NCBI GenBank assembly: GCA_007449985.2
Contig: VIIQ02000714.1
Coordinates: 186,001-250,000 of the forward strand
Length of the DNA: 64,000 bases
DNA from: Desmodesmus armatus
Taxonomy: Eukaryota > Chlorophyta > Chlorophyceae > Sphaeropleales > Scenedesmaceae
Direction of reading: 5' to 3'
The notes beneath the pieces were generated by a model, which searched no databases, was not told where the DNA came from, and saw nothing but the letters and a program-made list of their open reading frames with translations. The position numbers and the translations under genes were made by a program. Every line of letters starts with the position of its first letter. Within the stretch, counting starts at the first letter, position 1. Below, in pieces: positions 9,890 to 22,571 of this stretch.

Positions 9890-11184
9890 CCCCCCCCCCA
9901 TCATGGGGTCGATGCATGGCCCCAGCTGGAGTTGACAGACACATGGTGAAGATGCACTTGCAGCAATGTGTAAGCAGATGAGCAGTAGACTTGTTACACT
10001 GTTGCTGTCGTAGCACAAGGGAAAACACTGCTGTCTTGCGAAAGCGTCTCAACCTATATAGGGTGAATTACCGGTGACGGTCAAAGACCGCACCACAGAA
10101 CCGCGACCAGTGACTCAACATTGTCCAGGCACAACAGGGCCTGTACGTATCCAACATGTATCCAAATGCCAAGTCGTCACGTATGAACGACAGTCGTCAG
10201 ACACGTAGGTCTGTCGTACTCGATGAGTTAGTAACCACGATGAGTTCTGGTCAAACATGAACATGCAAGACTGGCATGCGTAGTTGGCTGAACACCATAT
10301 TCCAACACAATGCCCCAAGTATGCAATTTTCCTTGGCAACAGTTAGCACCGTTGATTGTGAATGAGGGACCACATGTTGATGATTCTTTGCTTGGTTACG
10401 TTTTGAACCTTTGGCGTCTTCCTTGCTACAGCCTGAGTTCAGCGAAGTCACAGGACGTAAGTATAAAATCAAGGTCAGGGCAGTCGTGCCACATCAGGAC
10501 TGTCGCAGCGTCCCTCGGGGGGTCGAACTTGGAACTGAAGCCCTCACCCTGTGCCCGTTGCCTCCCTCGTTTGCGTTCCATAGTTTTACTTGGCGTTTTT
10601 CCACACTCATATGCTGGCTTTCGGCTTGCGTTGCCGAAAGACAGGAGGCCGTTGAGCACGGTGTTACTCTTTTGCTCTTTTTTTTGGGCCACCCCAGTCA
10701 CTCCGAAGGATCCTGCGGAATCCTTCTCCGAGGACAGGGCCACTCAATCCAGCTATAATCAGCAAGAAGCACGGTCGCACGTGCCCAATCAGCATTCAGC
10801 TGGCCCAGCCCAGCTTGGCTGAAAAGTCGGTGTGTCAACACCAGTGTTGTGCCAGGGCCAAGACAGGGTGCCTTGTTGCAATAAAATGTGCCCATGCCTA
10901 GATTACATCGACGCCACCAGCACAACATGCAGAACAACCAGCAGCACCGTAGCCGGTGCTTGTGGCAGCTTCAAGTTGCTGGCAGTAGGCTGCACTAGTG
11001 CACTTCTGGAAGGACCTCAAGTTGGAGTGTGCCAGCTGGCTGGCATTGTGGCGCATGCCTCAGGGCCTTCCCCTGTAGCACATGATCAGTGACAGCATAG
11101 AGCAGTGCAGCGGTCCATGCACCGCCGTAATGACTGTCACAACCCCTTGAAAAACTACTAGACCCTCCGACCACCATTGGGTGG
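9890..11184. other. Sequence between the retroelement and copy B of the dioxygenase
   Basis: 9890-9930 continues the interrupted tandem repeat. 10000-10860 has several overlapping short frames on both strands but nothing recognisable. 10900-11184 is probably the 3' untranslated region of copy B on the minus strand. Confidence 0.4.
10904..10908 (-). promoter_or_regulatory. Candidate TGTAA polyadenylation signal of dioxygenase copy B
   Basis: TTACA on the plus strand reads TGTAA in the sense of copy B, about 280 bases after its stop codon. TGTAA is the usual volvocine algal poly(A) signal. A five-base match by itself is weak. Confidence 0.4.
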
Positions 11185-14100
11185 TCAAGCTGCATTGTTG
11201 GCCACCAGAGCCTGCCTGTCGGCCCAGCTAGGCACGTCCACCAAGATTGCTGCTGTTGCAGGGAAGCACACCTCATAGGCATAGTTGGCTCCTGCAAGCG
11301 ACGCACACACAGACGCAAGTACAGGGACGGCCTCATATGATCATTTGTCACATTCAACTGAGTTGCCACATGCTGCTTGGCAAAGATCTGCAGGCAACAG
11401 TGGCCGATTTGTTCAATCCAAGCAGCTTGCTTCCATGTAACACTTGCTGGCTCCCATCACAACTTGGTGGCACCACTGTACACTCACGCCTACATGCTGT
11501 CTCTCTGGCTCAGGCTTTCAGCCAGCTGGCCACCAGCAGGCTGCTGAGCAATATAGAAGCACTGCTGTTGGTCTGTTTCTTCGGGACGTTGCCATATTCC
11601 AGCACCCCTCCTGTCCCAAAGGAAGGGTGCTGTTCTGGAGTTCAGTCACTGAACTTTGAACGCACCTGCCAGCACAGAGCTGTGGTAAGAGAAGTGCTTG
11701 TCAAGCACAGGGGTCACCCAGCAGATGTCCTCCTCACTGGCTCCAAACACCTCGCCTAGGGCCTCTGTGGTGTCTTCATCAACAGGGCCTCTGCGCAACA
11801 ATACAGCATGAGAATTTGCAGCCGCATCTGCCATGAGACTGAAGGCAGCACCGCGGGCCCGGGGCCAGCGCTGCACTGCTAGCAAATATTATTCAGACTG
11901 TGATATGGCTGCTATCAACTGTCACTGACAGTGAAAGGCTTTCAGAATGCCATTCTTCTGCCAGATTGTGCATGCAGGCTGGCGCAATCAAGGTGCCATG
12001 CATGACTCACATGATTCGCAGCCAGACAGTTGCACACTGTATTTGAGTTGCAGACAGCCACGACATGTCTCTTTCAGCCTTGGCAAGCCACACTTACGAG
12101 CTCAACGAGCCTGTGCAGTACTTGAACTTGGCAACCATCAGGGCCCAGTAAGCATTGGGCTCCGATGTAAGGGGCTCCAGTTGCTGTGCGGGCTGCAGGG
12201 GGCGGCCGAAGTTGCGGTTTGCCCAGCCAGGTATCTCATCCTCCTCCGCATACTCTTGGTAGTCCTCATATGCACCCTCGCAGTACTGCCCTGTGTAGCC
12301 CCTGAACAGAGGTGCCACCCTGCAAAAAAAGAGCAAGAATGCAGCCAATAGCCAGTCACAGTGGATGCATAAGGAGCACATGCAGTGGGAGCAGCAACAC
12401 CATGCTGTGCAAATCAGTGACTGCACTGCATGCAGGCCGGGGGACTGCAAACAAGTGTTGACTGCAAACAACTGCCATGTACATATGTGCAGCCCCCAAA
12501 AAAGGGCATGTGCAACCTGCTGTCACTGCACAGCACCTGATGTTGGGCAGTGCCTGCATGATGGGGGACAAGAAAGATTCAATACTTGAAGATGCATGGC
12601 CTCTACTGCCCAGTCCCACCTTATCTTCAGTCCTGCCTGTTCCAGTGCTGCTGCCAGCAGCCTGTCAGGCCCCTTGAGTGCCTCAGGGAAGGACAAGGCG
12701 GCCAGGTCAGACAGGCCAGCACTGTACTTCTGCTGAAGCACAAACCCAAGGCGCTCGCCTGCACCGTGCAGGTGCACAGGGACAGACAGCAGCAGGGCAG
12801 TCACTGCAACGGATACGTATCTGCTGTCCGGAAACGTCTGTATACAGAGGCAGTCACTGTGCCCAAGTTGATGCGCTAGTATTGGAACACAACATACCAG
12901 GGTTTTGATTGGTGCCTGACACTGTTACTCCTGGAGACATTTCTGCTGACATTAGAACTTTTCATAGATCTGTGCAAGGTGGGGCCACCCTATGAATGTT
13001 GGTGGTTCGCGCCCAAGCTTGCTTTGTTCAAAGCGTGAAGCCTTCACGCTGTGACAGTGTGTAGAGCCTTGCCCCACTGGGACTGACTGGCAGTCATTGA
13101 CATGTTTTGAGAAGTACTGCTCACCGTTGCTGTGCCAGTCCCTGTCAGCCAGCAGCCTCCTGAGCTCAGCTGCCAGCTCAGCACTGGCTGACACATCACC
13201 AGGAGTCATCCAACTGCCACTGTTGACAACAGTGCCCTCCTTGGTGCTTGAACCTGCCCCATTGCCTGCCTGGGAATCAGCTGGCCTTGTGATGGGCGCA
13301 GGCCATTGCTGCTTGTGCACTGCCCGCAGGTTGTAGGTGAGGGTGATCCTGTGGCCCTCGGTCACTGGCAGCACCTCATGCTCTGTGGTGGTGGTGGTGG
13401 TGGGGGGGGGGTGTGAAGCATGGAAGAACACAAATGACTTTACAGTACAGTACAGTACAGTATTTTGGGGACAGGGTCCCAACCTCAGCACTAGCCAGCG
13501 AGCCAAGGGCTCATGAGGGTGCCCCAAAGGGCCTTCAACTTGTCGTACCCCAGTTTCTCAGGTCGGGTGTGCTTTACTACTGTGCTTCTTCAATACATTG
13601 CAGTGGAAAAAAATGTGCCATTTTTCAGCCCTGGTGGCTCGTCACGAGCAGTGCAGGCCTCCCAATAGTCAACAGGCTGTTCATTGCAGAATGAACACAC
13701 ACTACACGGGGTGGCCACTGCCACAAGATTTGGCAAGTCTTCTGGCATCACTGCTGAATTTGCGAGACAGGTTGCCCAGGCCCTAGGCTAGGGCCACAGT
13801 GTTTACCTGTATCAGTATAGAAGGCCGCCCACTGCAGGTCCTGTGGCATGGTGTCCCCATTACTTGACCAGTCATAGGTCCTGCTGCTTGGTGCACTGCT
13901 GCTGTTGTGGTCAATGTGGCGCAGCACCAGCTGGCCACCCTTGAAGGGGCTGGGCAGGCAGATGATCAGGGTGCCAAAGTGATCTGGGTTTGCAGAAGGT
14001 GTGCAGGCATACCGGCAGGGGAGGGGGGGGGGGTGACGTGACATGGACAGGTCTTGATCATTTTGTTGGGGAGCTGATTACAAGTAGTGGTCTGGCATGC

Positions 14101-15247
14101 GCATTGCGCAAGCTGAAGATGTGACAGGATGGGGCTGCCAATCACAAGTCAGGCGGCAACAGTGTCTGCAACAGTGTGTGTTGGATTTGATAGATAGAGT
14201 TTACGGCATCATACGATGTCAGCTGCCAATCCTCTCATAGCCGGCCATGGTGGGTCACTTGGGTCCGGCCATGGTGGGTCAATTTGGAAACTGAGTGGCA
14301 CATAGCAGTGTCGACATGTCCACCCACCCTGAGACCGTGGAGTGTCATAGTGCGGTTTGAAGAAGCCACCGGGTCCATATATGTTGTGCTTGTCCAGCTC
14401 AGCAACCACACTGGAGGCATTGGGCTGCAGCAGTGCACGCACCTCATCAAGCACCTGCAGGGGCAGTGAAACACAGCGCAGGGGAAACAGTAAAGCATAA
14501 ACCAATAGGGCACCGAAGTTGTGACAGCAACTGTAACTCCGCAACCATGTGGCACTGCCTTCTGTGACAGAATAGTTGCACAGCAACAACAGGACCAGTG
14601 CTATGACACAGCAGCAAACACAGGCAGTGGTATCACGACTCGCTGCTGCTCGAAGTGGTTTCAAACATCAGTTTGCACATTCTGTATAGCAGGGTTGTTG
14701 TGAGGAACCCTGATTGGAGCACCTGCAGTCAGAGGTATTGGAAATGATGTTAACGGGCCCACAGCATGAGCACCACTGCTCCCCTCACCTCTGGAGGTGG
14801 CAGCATCTTGTTGAGTGCCAGCTGTGCTGCCTTGATCTCAACAGCTGTCCTCACAGCAGGGTCATACACTGTCTCCTTGCCCTTGCCAAATGGGGATGGC
14901 ACAGCAGCATCGACAAGCTGCTGCACACTGCTGCCAGAGGTCAACGGGAAGGAGAGCATGCCAGCTGCTGGGGCACTCTCAGCACTCTGTTCGACGTAAA
15001 ACACGTGCAATGGATCCTGCTGTGATAGTCCGAGGTATCCTCCGGTGCTGAGCAGCGTGGTGTTGCGCTGCCATGCTGCTGCCAGCTGAGCATCCTTGGC
15101 ACTGCTTGAGACGTCAGCGGAGCTGCCTCGGGATGCGTGATTACGCGAGTAGTGTTTTTGAGCGCTGTTTGCAGGGAAATGCAACCGAGATTTCTGTACT
15201 GATCGGCGCGAAATTGCGCTTGTGCGGGTACGCGCTGTAAACGCCAT
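11185..15247 (-). CDS. 2-oxoglutarate/Fe(II)-dependent dioxygenase, copy B (intact)
   Basis: Eight minus-strand exons join in phase without a stop into 553 codons: 15247-14789, 14454-14328, 13983-13807, 13382-13125, 12758-12620, 12319-12098, 11838-11666 and 11291-11185. All introns are GT-AG; most acceptors are CAG. The catalytic jelly-roll runs from about residue 175 to 275: H188 and D190 in KPHYDTPR and H256 in TEHEVLPV are the expected iron ligands, R266 in EGHRITLTYNL the expected 2-oxoglutarate anchor. The first 35 residues are Arg/Ser-rich and nearly acid-free, suggesting an organelle-targeting peptide. The C-terminal 280 residues include an acidic Tyr/Glu-rich patch (GAYEDYQEYAEEDEIPGW) and end in AAILVDVPSW...ANNAA. 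It belongs to the broad prolyl-4-hydroxylase-like superfamily; the substrate is unknown. It is a tandem relative of the broken copy at 3.6-5.3 kb. Confidence 0.88.
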
Positions 15248-15285
15248 GCTGGCTGTTTGTCTACTTGATGTAAGAAAATGTGGTG

Positions 15286-15291
15286 TATATA
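15286..15291 (-). promoter_or_regulatory. Candidate TATA box of dioxygenase copy B
   Basis: TATATA lies about 40 bases upstream of the ATG at 15247 in the minus sense, within GCCTCTATATACACC. It would imply a very short 5' untranslated region, so it is only a candidate. Copy A has no TATATA at the equivalent place. Confidence 0.3.
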
Positions 15292-15529
15292 GAGGCCGAC
15301 ATCGAGTATGGGTAAACGTGACCCGGATTCGTTGCTGCCTAGGTGTGTCCGAACCCTGGTCAACGGTGGAAAAACTAGCGATCGGCACAAACACTTTTGT
15401 GAAACACGTGCACCGTTGTGCTGAACATCATGCACTGACCCTGTACAGCAGTCACAAACAAGCCCACATGTGGCAGCTCGTGTGCTGCTGCTGATAACAG
15501 CCTGCACACTCATTGACTTGTGCTTGCAG

Positions 15530-17409
15530 TGTTGACTAGGTGGTGTCCACACAGGATTGCCGGCAGCATCCCTAAGCCCCTGCTGGTCCTGCACTTGAGC
15601 CTTTGGGGTCCTGCAGCCCCAGCTCTGGATGCAGCAGTTGCTGTATACAGCACTGTGCTGGGCACCATGCACAAGCTAGGCCATAAGCCGGCAGGGGCCC
15701 CCTGCCCGCCGGAGGGGCACGGGCTGCGCTGGGGACAGATCTGTCCCCATCTAGATGTGTGCTGCTAAAGGTGAAGCAGCGGTTGTCCAGCTGTTGCACG
15801 CAGCTGTGACTGCATGCATACTCAGCCTACTGCGCAGTAGCCGCAGTAGCCTGAGGCTCAGCAGCAGCACCAGCCGCTGGCAGCAGGCTCATGCCACATT
15901 TGTGGCCACTGGTGCACCACTGGTGACCCACCAGTGCCGGGCAGCAGGTGCTGTGGAGTGTGGTGCATAGTGCCGGGATGGTTTGGCTTGAGCAGCTGCG
16001 GAAGCAGACTCCAGGGCCTTCGTTGCAGCAGCTGCAGCAGCACAGCAACCTAAGCTTCCTGGTAGTACAGCAGCATGGATTGGTTCTGCAAACTTGATTA
16101 GAACCCGTTTTGCTTTGGTTTGTTTCTGACATGTTCAGCACACGCAATTCCATAACCCATTCCATTGCTGTGCTGCGCTGCAGGTGCCCTTGCACCTTGG
16201 CATGGCGCTCAGCACAGCAGCACAGCACAGCCCAAAGTCCTTTGGCACAAATGCAGCCCTGGTAGCGCTTGATGCGCTGCTGGCGACAGCCACAGCTGCA
16301 GCCGTCATCAAGGATGGCGCTGCTGTTGGAAACCTCGCCAGCAGCATATGGCAGCAGCTGCAGGAAGCTGGGGTGCTGCAGCAGCTCACATCGGTCATGA
16401 CAGCAGTATCCACAGACTGGCAGCGGCAGCTGTACAGCATGCTCAGCACTCTGCAGAAGTTGAGCACTCTGCAGAAGCTGAGCTGTTCGCCACGGGCAGC
16501 TTGCGAGCTGTGTTTGAGGCAGCAGGAAGCAAATAGGTGCTGCTGGGAAGCGGGCAAAGCAGCTGTCAAGCTGCTGCAGGTAGCCGCCCCCGCAGCAGCA
16601 GCCGCTGCTGCTGCTGCTGTGGCGCCAGCACCAGGTGCTCAGCAGCTTGCATGGACCATACCAGCTGCTGTAGTAAACGAGCAGCAGCCTGAGTTGGAGT
16701 GCCTGCCCAGCCTTGTCCTGGTTGGGCGCTGCTGCCTCACCTGGGCAGAACAGCTGCGGCAGCAGGTACCTGAGCTCATGCTGCTGCTGGCCTCAGGTAC
16801 AATAGTAGAGCAGGAGCAGCATGGAGGGGTGGGCGTGCTGTACAGTGCAGCACGTGTGTGGCTCCCTAGCCGGGAGGAGGGTGAAGAGGCTGCCATACTG
16901 GCACCCTGCGGGCTGGAGGAGCTGATGGGCGCAGTGTCTTCTTGGGTGGCTGGCTGGATGATCGCGTCTGCTGCAGTGAAGACAGCATTTGCTGCTGCCG
17001 GTGGGGACGCAGAGCAATTCAGGCAGCAGCTGGAGGCGCTGTCAGCAGCTCAGGCGGTGATGCGGCAGCAGGGGATGAGTGATGACTCGAGTTACTGGCA
17101 GCACTGGGCAGTGCACTGGCAGCACTGAGCTCACTGGCAGCACTGGTGCAGCAGCTGCAGGCGGCTGGGGTTATGCTCAGCAGCATTGCAGTGCCGCACT
17201 TCTGCAATGAACCCGCCTGTGTGAACATCAATGGGCCCACAGAGGTGCACTTGGTGTCTGGGCGCAGCTGCATATGCGCGGGGTGCCGTACGGCCCGCTA
17301 CTGTGGGCGGGGCTGTCAGAGGCAGGCCTGGCGGCAGCACAAGCCTGTGTGCAAGGTTTTGGCTGATGCCACTGCTGCAGCAGGCACACTTGGTCAGGTG
17401 TGTCGATGA
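15530..17409 (+). pseudogene. MYND zinc-finger protein gene, degenerate
   Basis: The 3' end encodes a clear MYND finger: CNEPAC, then CICAGCRTARYCGRGC and WRQHKPVC, after the conserved lead-in QLQAAGVMLSSIAVPHFC. Upstream, 16184-17056 is a long Ala/Leu/Gln-rich frame (VPLHLGMALS...LEALSAAQA) preceded by a CTGCAG acceptor. The exon before it (about 15790-16080) carries two in-frame stops, TAG at 15968 and TGA at 15989, both where Trp would fit, while the frame continues afterwards with coding-like sequence to LPGSTAAWIGS. The long frame and the MYND frame differ; a 95-base intron (17057-17151, GT-AG) could join them, otherwise there is a frameshift. An earlier coding-like stretch at 15550-15750 may be another exon. 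MYND fingers bind proline-rich peptides. I judge the copy non-functional. Confidence 0.7.
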
Positions 17410-19320
17410 CTTACTAGCTGTTGGTCCAGCTGGGTGTTTGTCATAGTAGTCGTCACAGCAGTGCGGATTTCCTGGGTTGTAGTTGAGGGGGGCAGAGCAG
17501 GACGGATACTGCGCCATGCCAAGTAAACAATCTGAGCACCAGCTGCTGGGGATTGCCTGCAGCTTTGACATGCTACCTGGTGGCCTGTCCACCTCACTAC
17601 CACTGGGATGGTGGTGTGACACCACTGGTGTCAGCAGCAGCACTTTGAGTTGACGCAAGCTGCCAGGGTGGTTCGCTGGTCGGCTGCAGCGGCATTGTGT
17701 GTATCTTGTGTGCATGGCGTGTGCATTGTATCACTGCTAGGCTCTTGTGTGCTTCGCTGATTCCCCTATGCGATGTGTTGCCAGGCTGGCAGGTTGCTGC
17801 CACGGCGGCTGTTGGCTGCCTACACAACTGCTGCGGGTTGTTTTGGCGGCCAATTTCTTGAGATCCTTCGTGAGTTGACATTGTCAGGCTGTGCACCCAA
17901 CAGCACAGGCGTTTGGCCCGTGGGAGTGCCTCAATCCAATGGTCCGACTGGGACGCGCCACTGACCATGTCAGGCACATGGCAAAGCCTTGCATGGCCAT
18001 ATGACCACACGTTCAAACAAACCCCACACACTGGAGGGCACGGTTGATCTGAGGCAGAATGCTTGCATGCCACCAAGTGTGGCAACTGCAGTCTGAATCT
18101 GAATGTTGTTGCCAACTTCACTCTGTTGTGTGACCAACGGCCAGACCACGAGCTGTGCCGCGCTGTCCGCTTCAGTGATCTGTTAAATGAATTGCAGAGG
18201 ACCTGATTCCTGTTCGAACAATCTGTCCACCGCCGATTGCAGAGTCGAGGCAACACATGATCTCGTTGTCCACTTTTACCTCTTGGGCCCCCAGCGTCCA
18301 GATCATGTGCCAATCATGTACAGCAATCCTCTAGAGGCGGTGACGGTGATCTGCTGGTCGCTGTGGTGGCTGGAGCTGTTCATGAGCTCTGCTACCTTCA
18401 AGGCTTGTCCGGCAGAAGGCTTGTCTGAAGGGCTTGAAGGTGAGACGCTTTGCTCAATAAGCATAACTTTCCACACCTCATATTTCTGCATCAGAACAAA
18501 CACAGGGCGGGGCAGGGTGGAGCCTGGGAGCTGGTTAGCCTGGCTGCTGACAGGCTGGCCTGCGACAGCCTGTTTGGGCCTGGTCAGGCCGAGGGCGGTG
18601 ATGCGATGTCACAAGGGAATTACCTTGTGCCTGACTCTGTTTTTGCTGCTCGTTCGGTCGTTTGCTCAGGGCTGGTGTGATGCATGCTGTGGAGTGCAAG
18701 GGGCCGTGAGTTGTGCTGGACCGTGCAGGAGAGGTCTGTCTAAACGTGCAGGTGAGTGCAGTGGTCGTTTTTTGTACCTCAAGCGTGATTTTTTACAGCA
18801 GCAGCACCAAGCAGTGCTTGCCCAGCATGCAGCGCAGAGCTGGGACAGCAGAAGCGATGTGCATGCAGCGCACAAGGTGTTGTCAGGAAGGCGGACCCTC
18901 TCGGGCTGGCCACACACACAATAGTCAAGGCGATCAGGAACCCGAGGCTAACAGGGTGTTAGGCAGGTGCTGCTGGCGGCTGACGTATGCTGAAACGTCC
19001 TTCCTGCAGGAACCTCGGCATGCGGCATGAGTTCACCGGCAACTGTGCAACACAGGCGCAGTGCATATGCGACACCATGCAGTGGTGCTCGCCGTCGTGC
19101 GCTGTGTGGCGGTAAGCGCTGAAGTCTCCTGCATGCCTTTTGCTTCTTGTATACCCACTGTGTGCGCTGCACGCGCTCCTGCTTACGATGTGATTGTTTT
19201 GAGCCACGTACACACGAGGGGCGCACATTTAGGTTGCTTGCATGATGCATGCGCGCAGGATACAGCGGTGCTACTTGTATCTAGGACACTTGCCTCAGCC
19301 TTTTCCATTGCCTGAACTGG
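17410..19320. other. No recognised gene
   Basis: Frames of moderate length overlap on both strands. The best is 18187-18924 on the plus strand, with a GT donor-like site after GLSEGLEG near 18440. The protein is not recognised and the minus-strand frame opposite is equally open, so I do not call a gene. Confidence 0.35.
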
Positions 19321-22030
19321 TCTGTACCGAACGTGGTGGACAGCTTACCTTTGAATTGTGCCTGCTGCTGCTGCTGTTGCTGCTGCAGGATTTATTCCGC
19401 GCACCTTGTCAGCAGCATGTTCAGTGCCAGACTGCCTGGGTGGTTGTCCTGCAGTGACCTTGTGCGCCAGCGCGCCAGGTCTGTGCGTGCCTTCTGAGGC
19501 CTGCTGGTGGCTGGCCCACTGTCCTGTCAGGTAAGTGTTTGTATTGCGCGCGCCACAGCGCTTGCGCTCGCGAGCGCAGCAACAGCAGCAAGAGCAGGAC
19601 ATCGCTGCCACCATCACATTCCTAGCAACAGCATGATTCGGCCTGCAGCTTGCAGCAGGCGCGCTGGGCAGCACCTTCACTTGCGCAGCGCGCGCCTGTG
19701 CTGTGCACTGGTAGCCTCCAGCAGCCAGCGACATGCATTCAAGTTGCCGTTGGCTGTGCCTGCTGTTGCATGTGCAGGTGTGCAGGTGCGCATGTCGCGG
19801 GACGCATCAGGGTGACCCCCCCCTCCCGGCAAGCTTTTATGAAGCCAATAATCAGACAGCAGCACTGGAACAGCTACCAGCAGGCGCACCAGTGCTAGCA
19901 CGCTGCACCCACTCCAGCACGGGGAGTGGGCGCAGCGCGCTAGCATGGACTGTTGGCAGATGGGAGGCAAAGCAGTGGCGACAGCAGCACTTGACAGCAG
20001 TACAGGGAAGCCAGCAGCAGGAGCCGCTATGCTAGCTGGGCAAGGCTTACTGGCAAGAAGCAACTTTAAGGCAGCAGCAGTCCTGCAGCTGCTTTGTCCT
20101 GCATGGTGAGCAACTGGCCCAAGCAGCATTGGCACTGGAGCTATGCGCATACAGCAACAATTTTACCTATGTGCCATGCAGCGCACCACCAGGCAAATCC
20201 AATGACTCACAAGAGACACACCACACTGTTTATTGCAGGAAGTATAGTTCCCACTGCTGTTGCCCTTATTTTGCGCATCCTGCAGCAGTGCTGTGTTTTA
20301 TTGGGGACCTTATGAGCGCTGCTGGACAGAACGTGCAGGAATAGCGGTGGACCTGCCTATACGCAGTGCACAGGCGGCTGCCTGTCGGGGTTCTGCCAGG
20401 CGCAACATAAGTTGATGTGTTATGGCAGGGCCTGACCGAATCGTTGCTGCTGCTGCTGCTGCTGCTGCTGCAGGGTGTTGCCGTGCTGTCAGCGGGCCAC
20501 ACACTGAACAGTGGAGAGCTTGGGCCAACTAGTGCTGCTGGTCCCAGTGCGTTCCGGTCCGTGCACGCTTGCTGCACTGCCACTGCAGGCTGGCCCACCG
20601 CCCTGCCAGGTCTGCTTTGTTCTGCAGCCTGTGGCACAGCGCGCGCGCTCGTGTGTGCAGCAGGCGCAGCAGCGTCAGCGAGGTCATCGCAGCGATGTTT
20701 CCTGCAACAGCTCCAAGCAGCCTGCAGCTTGCGTCCCCAGCGCATGGATGCGCACATGCCATACGCAGCGAGCAGCTGGTTTGGTTTGCGGCCTTTTTGT
20801 CTTCCAGTTGCATGGGCTGAGGCTGTTGTTGGCTGTGCCTGCTGCGCCTGATGTTGCATGTGCAGGAGTGCCGTCCAGTTCGTGGGCCCACAAGCAGCTT
20901 GGGTGACAAGTTCGCAGCACGAGTGTGTTGCAGTGGGAGGCAAAGGAGCGGTAGCAGAAGCACTGCTTGGGCAGCAAGCAGCAGGAACAGCCATGGTGGC
21001 ATGGCAAGGCAGCAGCAGTCCTGCAGCTTCTTTGTCCTAAACGGTGAGCAGCTGGCCCAAGCAGCAGTGGCATTGAAGCTGTGCGCAGACAAAGCGTTGC
21101 AACAATTATAGTTGTGACTGCTGTTGCTGCGATTGTGCACGTCCAGCAGCAGCGCTGTGTGTCACGTGTTATATGGGACTTCATGAGCAGCGCTGCTGGA
21201 CATGCAGGAACGTGCAGGAATAGCAGTGGGCCTGCTTACGCGCAGTGCAAAGGCAGCTGCCTGTGGGGCTTCTGCCAGGCGTACAGCACTTGATGTAATG
21301 TGGCAGAGCCTGACCCAGTTGGTGTTGATTGTGTTGTGCAGGTTTGTCGTGGTGCCCCTGCCAGCTGCAGTACCAGCAGTAGGCATCCTGCAGGCATGAT
21401 TGACAGCCACTCAGGCGTCCGCGCTGCCCACTTGAAACAATGCAGCGTGTGCTGTTGCAGTACGGCGATGTGGGCCAGGAAGCTGGAGTGATGTTAGCAG
21501 GCAGCAACAGTCCCAGCAGTCCCCAGCAGCAGGGAGCAGGCATGGCAATGGCAGGGGCTTGGGCCTCCTGCACAGCAGGAACAGCGTTCCAATTAGTACA
21601 GCGCGTCACCATTTGTCCTGCAGAAGCTTTGACTGCCGCAGCTGCAGAGTCAACAGCAGCTGTGTGGCAGCATTGTAACAGCATTGTTTTCATCAGCAGT
21701 GGGGGTTTGGTGCTGCTGTTGGTGTGTGTCCTGTCTGCTGTTGTGGTCAGAGAGCTCTTCACAGTGCATCAGGGGCCTTTGACCAGGGCTGTTTTCAGCC
21801 TTGGCGCAGCTGAGTTTGTTTGGCCCTTGGGAGGGGGGGGGGGTACTGAAAGTTTGCAGACGTGAGCACACGGCGTGCCATTGCTGTGCCAGGATTTGCA
21901 GCTGCCTGAACAGCAGCAGCAGCAGCAGCAGCAGCTGCAGTTCTGTTTTTCGGCAGCAGCACCTTTTGGGTTTTGCTGGGTTGGTTGTTGCCAGCACCTC
22001 ATTTCAGTTTGGTAACAAAAGTACATGAGT
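19320..22030 (+). repeat. CAG/CTG-rich degenerate region with ~0.9-kb partial tandem duplication
   Basis: Segments near 20040-20450 recur near 20990-21330: the GGTGAGCAACTGGCCCAAGC block at 20104 returns at 21042 and the GCGCTGCTGGAC block at 20311 returns at 21189. A further related segment (GGCTGGCCCAC and CGCGCGC blocks) lies near 19510 and 20590. CTG runs occur at 19365-19390, 20444-20473 and 21916-21935. Frames exist on both strands, for example 21440-21865 plus, but none is recognised. It could be the wreck of Ala/Gln-rich exons like those of the MYND gene. Confidence 0.5.
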
Positions 22031-22571
22031 TTGGTTTGTGTAGTGGAAGCTGGAACCCCTCTCCAATGTGCTGCTGCTGCCCCTATCTGTCTCCCATCAA
22101 CTGTCTTGCATGATTTGCAACTATTGGCTGAGTAGCTGCATGCACATATCTGCAATCAAAGTCCAATGTGCCTCAAGTAGCAGCAGGTAGACAATGCAGC
22201 GACACATAAATGTATTCCAGCAGCGTAGAAGCAATATGAATAATACAACTTCCACGTTGTGTGTCTAGACTTGCTACCGCAAGGGCTGCCTGCAGGCTCT
22301 GTACTGGCCTTCATTGTAACGTTTTAGTCGGGTTAATAGGATTCAATCAGCATTGCACACTCAGTCGGACCCACACTCTGCAGAATGCAGCTCAAGGGCG
22401 TTATGACAGGTTTGAGTAATTCTCAAAAACCTGGCCAGCCACGCCCCTATTTGCGCCCCCAGCTTGTCATGTCGTCCAGAACGTTCAACCTTGAACATTC
22501 AACAAGCCCTCTTGGAGCGATCCAAACATTCTCACAGCTTTCAGACAACAACAGACAGAATCAAAAGCACC

